From an uncultured Prevotella sp. (GTDB taxonomy: Bacteria; Bacteroidota; Bacteroidia; Bacteroidales; Bacteroidaceae), in assembly GCA_934281565.1 (NCBI GenBank), contig CAKQXI010000073.1, positions 1 to 10,669 on the forward strand: a stretch of 10,669 nucleotides of DNA, in the 5' to 3' direction. The notes below the pieces were generated by a model, which was not told the origin of the DNA, did not search any database, and worked only from the letters and a program-made list of their open reading frames with translations. Positions 6,581 to 10,669 of this stretch are shown here, piece after piece; position 1 is the first letter of the stretch, and each line of letters starts with the position of its first letter. The position numbers and the translations under genes were made by a program.

Positions 6581-7275
6581 TATCTCAATGTTCCATTGTT
6601 GGCTGCATCTACCATAGCCTGACTTGCATAGAGATAAACCTCGACACGGCGGTTTGCCTGACGACCTGCTACGGTCGTGTTGTCGGCAACAGGATTAGAA
6701 GCTCCAAATCCCTGGATGTTCTTAAACTGTGAGCTACGGACACCACAAGAGGTCAAGTAGTTGTAAACCGATCTTGCACGATTCTCGCTCAAAGGAATGT
6801 TGATGCCATCATTACCTGTGTTATCCGTATATCCTTGAATATCTACCTGACAATCGGCATTATTCTTCAATACTGTAGAGAATTTTGCCAAATCGTTCTT
6901 AGCATTGGCATTCAAGTCATACTTATTGGTCTGGAACAAGATGCCAGAGTCAAAAGTAACCTTAACGGCTGCAAGACCGTTGGCATCGGTAACTTGCTCT
7001 ACCTTGGCACTCTCTACTTGCTGACGGGTCTGTGCTGCCACCTTATCCATGTGATTTCCGATACGGTTACCAGCCACGCCACCTACTGCGGCACCTATGG
7101 CTGCACCTACTGCTGCACCAGTACCACGATGGCTGTTATTCAACAATCCACCAACAATAGCACCTAAAGTTGCACCAGCTCCTGCACCAACAGCAGTACC
7201 TGTTTTTTCACTGGTACCACAACCAACCATCATAAGCAGAGAAAGACCTGCTACTGTTATTTTCATCTTTTTCAT
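6580..7275 (-). CDS. OmpA-family lipoprotein with glycine-zipper domain
   Basis: This 231-residue protein is predicted to be an outer-membrane lipoprotein that grips peptidoglycan. The signal peptide MKKMKITVAGLSLLMMVGC ends in a lipobox with the acylated Cys at residue 19. Residues about 26-78 form a glycine zipper with repeated GAxxGAxxG spacing (AVGAGAGATLGAIVGG and AVGAAIGAAVGGVAG), likely a membrane-associated helical hairpin. The C-terminal OmpA domain spans about 105-220: FDSGILFQTNKYDL, the core IQGYTDNTGNDGINIPLSEN then RARSVYNYL, and the closing AGRQANRRVEVYL. The TDNTG Asp and the Arg residues of LSENRA and NRRVE, which bind diaminopimelate in this family, are present. The architecture matches YiaD-like proteins. 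The start is supported by a good Shine-Dalgarno sequence and an upstream -7 element. It is the first gene of the cluster, with mtgA coupled directly behind it. Confidence 0.93.
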   Translation of the reverse strand: MKKMKITVAGLSLLMMVGCGTSEKTGTAVGAGAGATLGAIVGGLLNNSHRGTGAAVGAAIGAAVGGVAGNRIGNHMDKVAAQTRQQVESAKVEQVTDANGLAAVKVTFDSGILFQTNKYDLNANAKNDLAKFSTVLKNNADCQVDIQGYTDNTGNDGINIPLSENRARSVYNYLTSCGVRSSQFKNIQGFGASNPVADNTTVAGRQANRRVEVYLYASQAMVDAANNGTLR

Positions 7276-7283
7276 TTCTGTAT

Positions 7284-7289
7284 CTCCTT
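7284..7289 (-). promoter_or_regulatory. Strong Shine-Dalgarno site of the OmpA-like gene
   Basis: The minus strand reads AAGGAG followed by eight bases and the ATG at 7275. Clear Shine-Dalgarno sequences are uncommon in this phylum and absent before proS and the DUF4270 gene here, suggesting this lipoprotein is translated strongly. It also fixes the start codon. Confidence 0.75.
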
Positions 7290-7310
7290 ATTTTATTTAT
7301 TAATTAAATG

Positions 7311-7318
7311 CAAAGATA
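7311..7318 (-). promoter_or_regulatory. -7 element TATCTTTG for the OmpA-mtgA cluster
   Basis: On the minus strand TATCTTTG is an exact match to TAnnTTTG and is followed by CAT. It lies 35 bases before the OmpA-like ATG and so can drive ompA-like, mtgA and possibly uvrD. The -33 box is not obvious. It sits back to back with the proS promoter in the 137-base divergent gap. Confidence 0.65.
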
Positions 7319-7361
7319 ACTCTTTTTTCAACAATAAGGACTTTTTTCTAATATTTTTTTG

Positions 7362-7369
7362 TATTTTTG
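7362..7369 (+). promoter_or_regulatory. -7 element TATTTTTG for proS
   Basis: TATTTTTG fits TAnnTTTG exactly. It is flanked by TTTTTTTG upstream and CACG downstream, as in the promoter at 916, and lies 43 bases before the proS ATG. No clear TTTG -33 box is present 19-21 bases upstream, only a T-run. Confidence 0.65.
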
Positions 7370-7412
7370 CACGCAAATTTATAAGAAATTATATTAAATA
7401 CATAAATTAGAT

Positions 7413-8894
7413 ATGGCTAAAGAACTTAAAAATTTAACCAAGCGTGCCGACAATTACAGTCAATGGTACAACGACTTGGTAGTGAAGGCCGACCTCGCTG
7501 AGTTGTCTCCTGTTCGTGGTTGTATGATTATCAAACCATACGGTTATGCCATCTGGGAGAAGATGCAACAGCAGCTCGACAAGATGTTTAAGGCAACAGG
7601 TGTACAGAATGCATATTTCCCACTCTTGATTCCGAAGAGCTTCTTTTCTCGTGAAGCTGAACACGTAGCTGGCTTTGCCAAAGAATGTGCTGTTGTCACT
7701 CACTATCGTCTCCGCTCTACCGAAGACGGAAAGGAAGTTGAGGTTGACCCTAACGCCAAACTTGACGAAGAGTTGATTATTCGCCCTACATCAGAGACTA
7801 TCATCTGGAACACTTACAAGAACTGGATTCACTCTTGGCGTGACCTCCCTATCCTCTGCAACCAATGGTGCAATGTAATGCGTTGGGAAATGAGAACTCG
7901 TCCTTTCCTCCGTACATCTGAATTCTTGTGGCAAGAGGGTCACACGGCTCATGCTACCAAGGAAGAGGCAGAGGCAAAGGCTCAGGAAATGTTGAAAGTA
8001 TATGCCGACTTCGCAGAGAACTATATGGGAGTTCCTGTACTTCAAGGTGTAAAGAGCGAGACCGAGCGTTTTGCAGGTGCATTGAATACCTATACCATTG
8101 AGGCTATGATGCAGGATGGCAAAGCTCTCCAGAGTGGTACTTCTCACTTCTTAGGTCAGAACTTCGCCAAGAGCTTTGATGTCACCTATCTTAATAAGGA
8201 GAACAAACCAGAATATGTATGGGCTACTTCTTGGGGTGTATCTACCCGATTGATGGGTGCGCTCATTATGGTTCATAGCGATGACAATGGTTTGGTATTA
8301 CCTCCAAAGTTGGCTCCTATTCAGGTTATCATCATCCCTATCAACAAAGGTACGGAGCAGTTGGAGCAAATCACTGCCAAATTACAACCTGTCATTGACC
8401 AGTTGCGTGAATTGGGCATCAGCGTGAAGTATGATGACTCAGACAACAAACGTCCTGGTTTCAAGTTTGCTGATTACGAGTTGAAAGGTGTGCCTGTTCG
8501 CTTAGTAATGGGTGGTCGTGACTTGGAGAACAATACGATTGAGATTATGCGCCGTGATACATTGGAGAAAGAATCTGTCAGCTTCGATGGTATCGTAGAA
8601 CGTGTTAAGGATATGTTGGAAGACATCCAAAAGAACATCTTCGAGAAAGCTCGTTCTTATCGTGATGCTCATGTCTATGAGTGCGACAACTACGAGGAAT
8701 TCAAGGAACGTGTCAAGGATGGTGGTTTCTTCCTTTGCCACTGGGACGGCACTGCCGAGACCGAGGCTAAGATTAAAGAAGAGACACAGGCAACAATCCG
8801 TTGCGTTCCATTCGCTTATGAGCAGACTCCGGGTGTCGATATGGTGAGCGGCAAGCCATCTGTAGCTCGTGTCATTATCGCCAGAAGTTATTAA
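7413..8894 (+). CDS. proS: Prolyl-tRNA synthetase, archaeal/eukaryotic-like form
   Basis: This class IIa synthetase charges tRNA-Pro with proline in the cytosol. At 493 residues it is the short form without the roughly 180-residue editing insertion found between motifs 2 and 3 of the typical bacterial enzyme. Visible elements: SPVRGCMIIKPYGYAIWEKM (motif 1 region, 32-51), RPTSET (124-129), motif 2 RTRPFLRTSEFLWQEGHTAH (161-180), the proline-site loop SGTSHFLGQNF (241-251) and motif 3 GVSTRLMGALIMVHSDDNG (275-293). An anticodon-binding domain begins around PPKLAPIQVIIIPI (297-310). The C-terminal extension characteristic of this type has GGFFLCHWDG and ends in a terminal tyrosine (IIARSY). Lacking the editing insertion, it would rely on other factors to clear mischarged Ala-tRNA-Pro. 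The gene is monocistronic, with its own promoter and a hairpin after the stop. Confidence 0.98.
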   Translation: MAKELKNLTKRADNYSQWYNDLVVKADLAELSPVRGCMIIKPYGYAIWEKMQQQLDKMFKATGVQNAYFPLLIPKSFFSREAEHVAGFAKECAVVTHYRLRSTEDGKEVEVDPNAKLDEELIIRPTSETIIWNTYKNWIHSWRDLPILCNQWCNVMRWEMRTRPFLRTSEFLWQEGHTAHATKEEAEAKAQEMLKVYADFAENYMGVPVLQGVKSETERFAGALNTYTIEAMMQDGKALQSGTSHFLGQNFAKSFDVTYLNKENKPEYVWATSWGVSTRLMGALIMVHSDDNGLVLPPKLAPIQVIIIPINKGTEQLEQITAKLQPVIDQLRELGISVKYDDSDNKRPGFKFADYELKGVPVRLVMGGRDLENNTIEIMRRDTLEKESVSFDGIVERVKDMLEDIQKNIFEKARSYRDAHVYECDNYEEFKERVKDGGFFLCHWDGTAETEAKIKEETQATIRCVPFAYEQTPGVDMVSGKPSVARVIIARSY

Positions 8895-8907
8895 TCATTA
8901 TACAAAG

Positions 8908-8939
8908 TGACCGTAAGCATTAATAAATGCTTACGGTCA
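8908..8939. terminator. Hairpin terminator after proS, shared by convergent genes
   Basis: A perfect 14-bp stem (TGACCGTAAGCATT at 8908-8921 with its complement at 8926-8939) closes a four-base AATA loop, 13 bases after the proS stop. The downstream T-tract is weak (TCATTT), so termination may be imperfect or need other factors. The nucleotidyltransferase gene ends 43 bases away from the other side, and the structure could serve both strands. Confidence 0.75.
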
Positions 8940-8981
8940 TCATTTATAAAAACTCTATCTAAAATATTCAAAGCAACATCC

Positions 8982-9290
8982 TTATCGTATAGCATAGATT
9001 CCATCTCGTTCAATCCTTGACTTAAAAAATGGATTCATATTCTTGTGAATACGAATCACATCTACAGAACACTTAAAAAGGTTTTCCAAAAACTCCTTTA
9101 GGTCTGCAAGAAGAAAAGGATTTGGGGTTTCTGTTTCCACACAAACATCCAAATCACTTTGTTCTGTCTGCTCATTTCTTGAAACAGAACCAAAAATACG
9201 CAATGACTTGATTCCAAAATCATGAGTAATCTTGGAACTGTTCTGTTTTATCATTGCAATATAATCTTGAACATTTCTCATTACAATCAT
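8982..9290 (-). CDS. MNT-type minimal nucleotidyltransferase (MntA-like antitoxin family), no visible partner
   Basis: This 102-residue protein is a minimal nucleotidyltransferase of the type that acts as the antitoxin of HEPN/MNT pairs, where it inactivates the HEPN ribonuclease by adding AMP groups. The core motif GSX10DXD is exact: Gly34-Ser35 in GSVSR, then Asp46 and Asp48 in SDLDV. The third metal-binding acid is probably Asp77 in SVDVIR. All catalytic residues are therefore retained. The normal partner, a HEPN protein of about 110-140 residues adjacent on the same strand, is absent: downstream is the proS terminator, upstream only an hsdS remnant. Two starts are possible, ATG 9290 or ATG 9281 (MRNVQDYI); the latter would be 99 residues and is equally plausible. 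It has its own well-formed promoter. Its biological target here is unknown. Confidence 0.88.
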   Translation of the reverse strand: MIVMRNVQDYIAMIKQNSSKITHDFGIKSLRIFGSVSRNEQTEQSDLDVCVETETPNPFLLADLKEFLENLFKCSVDVIRIHKNMNPFFKSRIERDGIYAIR

Positions 9291-9309
9291 TTGTTAATTA
9301 ATACACTTA

Positions 9310-9340
9310 CAAAAATAACAAATATTCTCGAAACTGCAAA
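9310..9340 (-). promoter_or_regulatory. Complete Bacteroidota promoter for the MNT gene
   Basis: On the minus strand a TTTG -33 box (9337-9340) and a TATTTTTG -7 box (9310-9317) are separated by 19 bases, the best match to the phylum consensus in the window. Transcription would start near 9303, giving a leader of only about 13-22 bases. It shows that the orphan MNT gene is probably expressed. Confidence 0.75.
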
Positions 9341-9354
9341 ATTTTTCGATTTCT

Positions 9355-9447
9355 TTATGTAAAAAGAACGCCTAAAAAAGCAAAAGGTACAAGCTTGCCC
9401 TGTATCGCCCATTGTAATATGCTGTTCTTTAATTGTTTGCCGTTCAT
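9355..9447 (-). pseudogene. hsdS: Remnant of the 5' end of a type I restriction specificity gene (hsdS)
   Basis: Reading the minus strand from the ATG at 9447 gives a 30-codon frame ending at TAA 9355-9357. Its first 18 residues are MNGKQLKNSILQWAIQGK and the next three are LVP. This is the characteristic N-terminus of many HsdS specificity subunits in Bacteroidota and other bacteria, which normally continue into a proline/acid-rich stretch (QDPNDEPA-like) and the first target-recognition domain. Here the resemblance stops sharply after KLVP; the remaining nine residues (FAFLGVLFT) and stop are unrelated, and no recognition domain follows. It is therefore a scar of an hsdS gene, or a silent 5' cassette, rather than a functional subunit. 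It lies 27 bases downstream of the secreted-protein gene on the same strand. The identification rests on recognition of the motif. Confidence 0.75.
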
Positions 9448-9474
9448 TGTTGATAATGGAATGTCAATGTGTCT

Positions 9475-9969
9475 TTAAAAGTTGTTGTCCTTGTTTCGTT
9501 CTTTGAGATAGAACTGATACAATTTCTTTCCTATTTTGTCTTTACTGAAAGTACGCTCGTGCTCAATTGGAATTGTGGACAAGCGCACCTTGGCAATGCC
9601 ATCTTTTATCTTCTCAAACTGTTCTGGTGTGATTTTGAACTGAGCTGTAGAACTGATTTCCGTTACAGGACAAACGATATTGCCTATTAGCACACCTGCG
9701 GATTCTGAGCCATTGCCAATTTGTGTGCCTTGCAGTTTTATCACTTCGCCAACAAAATTCTTGATGAGCATTGTTGGCTCTTTCAAGAAAGTCAATTTGT
9801 CCGATTTTACTGTGGCAATCATATAGTAAACGGAATCCTGCCGTGTTACACCATATTTCATGCTGCAACCCTCTGCTGCCAATGGCTTGTAGGAGTAGCC
9901 AACAGTTTGCGCCCGGCTGACAAAGCAACAGAGTAAAACTACAAGCATACATGTCAATCTAATCTTCAT
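9475..9969 (-). CDS. Small secreted protein of unknown function
   Basis: This 164-residue protein begins with a clear type I signal peptide: MKIR, a hydrophobic core (LTCMLVVLLCCFV) and a likely cleavage after SRA (residue 20), leaving mature QTVGYSYKPL. No lipobox is placed to suggest lipidation. The mature protein has two cysteines (Cys35 and Cys100) that could form a disulphide in the periplasm, alternating short beta-like segments, and a basic C-terminal helix region with ITPEQFEKIKDGIAKVRL (113-130). I do not recognise a family. The start is supported by a Shine-Dalgarno sequence (AAGGAG) seven bases upstream, located inside the 3' end of the DUF1016 gene, whose stop it overlaps by 11 bases. 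The two genes are thus translationally linked even though one product is exported and the other is a cytosolic nuclease. Confidence 0.8.
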   Translation of the reverse strand: MKIRLTCMLVVLLCCFVSRAQTVGYSYKPLAAEGCSMKYGVTRQDSVYYMIATVKSDKLTFLKEPTMLIKNFVGEVIKLQGTQIGNGSESAGVLIGNIVCPVTEISSTAQFKITPEQFEKIKDGIAKVRLSTIPIEHERTFSKDKIGKKLYQFYLKERNKDNNF

Positions 9970-10669
9970 CTTTTAACTCCTTTCCCTTTTGTAATTCAAA
10001 AAACTCTTTTTGCTCGCGGATTTCTCGGCTCAACTCTTCTTCCGTAGGAAGATAAGTAAGGTACTTGGCGGCAAAGAGCTGCTTGCTGTCTTTCAATATG
10101 GAATAACGTGCAAGATCTTTACTGGTGTCAGAGCACAAGACCAAACCGATAGTAGGATTATTGCCTTCCTCTTTCTTCAACTCGTCATACATTCTGACGT
10201 ACATATCCATCTGTCCCACATCTTGATGAGTTATCTGCGTTGTCTTTAAATCTATAATGAGATAGGACTTTAGGATGATGTTGTAAAACACAAGGTCGAT
10301 GTAGAAATCGCCCATATCTGTCTTGATATGCTGCTGACGAGCCACAAACGCATAGCCTTTGCCCAACTCCATGATGAAAGTCTGCAGATGATCGATAATG
10401 GCAGTTTCCAGTTTCGATTCGCTGTAGACAGGGTTCTGTGGCAATCCTAAAAACTCTGCTATCATTGGATTCTTGAGATAAGAGAGTTTGTCTTTTTCAA
10501 AATCTGAAGTCAGCGAACGCATCTCGTCATTTACCTCTTTGCGCAGCTGCTCTGGGGTTTGCAACAAGCGATAATAGTATTGCGAGGAGATGTTACGCTG
10601 CAAGGTACGGTAATCCCATTGCTCACGAGCCGCCTCCTTCAAATACCACAACCTTGCATCCGCATCTTT
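9959..10669 (-). CDS. DUF1016/YhcG-family PDDEXK nuclease, 5' end beyond window
   Basis: The frame is open to the right edge, giving 236 residues and a TAG stop at 9959; full YhcG-type proteins are about 340-380, so the N-terminal DUF1016 helical/DNA-binding domain is mostly missing. The first visible residues (KDADARLWYLKEAAREQWDY) fit the end of that N-terminal domain, followed by RTLQRNISSQYYYRL. The C-terminal nuclease domain contains LETAIIDHLQTFIMELGKGY (about 87-106 of the visible part), then the catalytic core: GDFYIDLVFYN (Asp125) and YLIIDLKT (Asp140, Lys142), the D...(D/E)xK signature, and a later GLVLCSD strand. A charged EKK-rich tail ends the protein. Members are presumed DNA nucleases and often lie in type I restriction or other defence loci, which agrees with the hsdS remnant downstream. 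The internal TTG at 10651 is not a credible start because homology continues upstream. Confidence 0.92.
   Translation of the reverse strand, partial: KDADARLWYLKEAAREQWDYRTLQRNISSQYYYRLLQTPEQLRKEVNDEMRSLTSDFEKDKLSYLKNPMIAEFLGLPQNPVYSESKLETAIIDHLQTFIMELGKGYAFVARQQHIKTDMGDFYIDLVFYNIILKSYLIIDLKTTQITHQDVGQMDMYVRMYDELKKEEGNNPTIGLVLCSDTSKDLARYSILKDSKQLFAAKYLTYLPTEEELSREIREQKEFFELQKGKELKDED
9977..9982 (-). promoter_or_regulatory. Shine-Dalgarno site of the secreted-protein gene
   Basis: The minus strand reads AAGGAG seven bases before the ATG at 9969, within the coding end of the DUF1016 gene. It decides the start of the secreted protein and implies re-initiation as ribosomes finish the upstream gene. 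Confidence 0.7.

Noticed and set aside
8907..8981. Possible coding remnant after the MNT stop (minus-strand frame reading DVALNILDRVFINDD) that might be a decayed HEPN partner
   Set aside because: It is only about 30 codons long, has no start and lacks the HEPN RxxxxH motif; the frame runs through the terminator hairpin, so chance is the simpler explanation.

Overview
The window looks like chromosomal DNA from a member of Bacteroidota, most likely Bacteroidales and probably close to Prevotella/Segatella. Several starts are preceded by the phylum-type -7 element TAnnTTTG, in one case with a TTTG box 19 bp upstream. Most genes lack a Shine-Dalgarno sequence. The prolyl-tRNA synthetase is the archaeal/eukaryotic-like form that this phylum carries. 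The genus is inferred from gene content and protein style, not proven.

Layout. (1) At 1-780 on the minus strand lies a 3'-truncated panC (pantothenate synthesis). (2) Diverging from it, a plus-strand operon (955-3347) encodes a half-length starch-synthase-like protein, a DUF4270-type lipoprotein and a previously easy-to-miss 44-residue basic protein. It ends at a 15-bp bidirectional terminator. (3) Converging on that terminator is a minus-strand cluster: an OmpA-like glycine-zipper lipoprotein (6580-7275), the peptidoglycan glycosyltransferase mtgA (5852-6580, joined by a TAATG overlap) and a UvrD/PcrA helicase (3399-5741). An unusual inverted array of TGTTAAA/TGTTAAG heptamers separates mtgA from the helicase. 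(4) proS (7413-8894) diverges from the OmpA gene and ends at a GC-containing hairpin. (5) From about 8940 to the right end the content changes to accessory, minus-strand genes: a lone MNT-type nucleotidyltransferase, a short remnant of the 5' end of a type I restriction hsdS gene, a small secreted protein of unknown function, and the C-terminal part of a DUF1016/YhcG PDDEXK nuclease whose gene runs off the window.

Working together: the OmpA-like lipoprotein and MtgA are both envelope/peptidoglycan proteins and are translationally coupled. The half-GT5 protein, the DUF4270 lipoprotein and the microprotein form a compact operon whose joint function I do not know. The right-hand 1.7 kb reads as the eroded edge of a restriction/defence island abutting proS. 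No tRNA, rRNA, CRISPR array or complete insertion sequence is visible. No gene-free gap exceeds 300 bases; the largest are 781-954 and 9291-9474, and both are annotated below.
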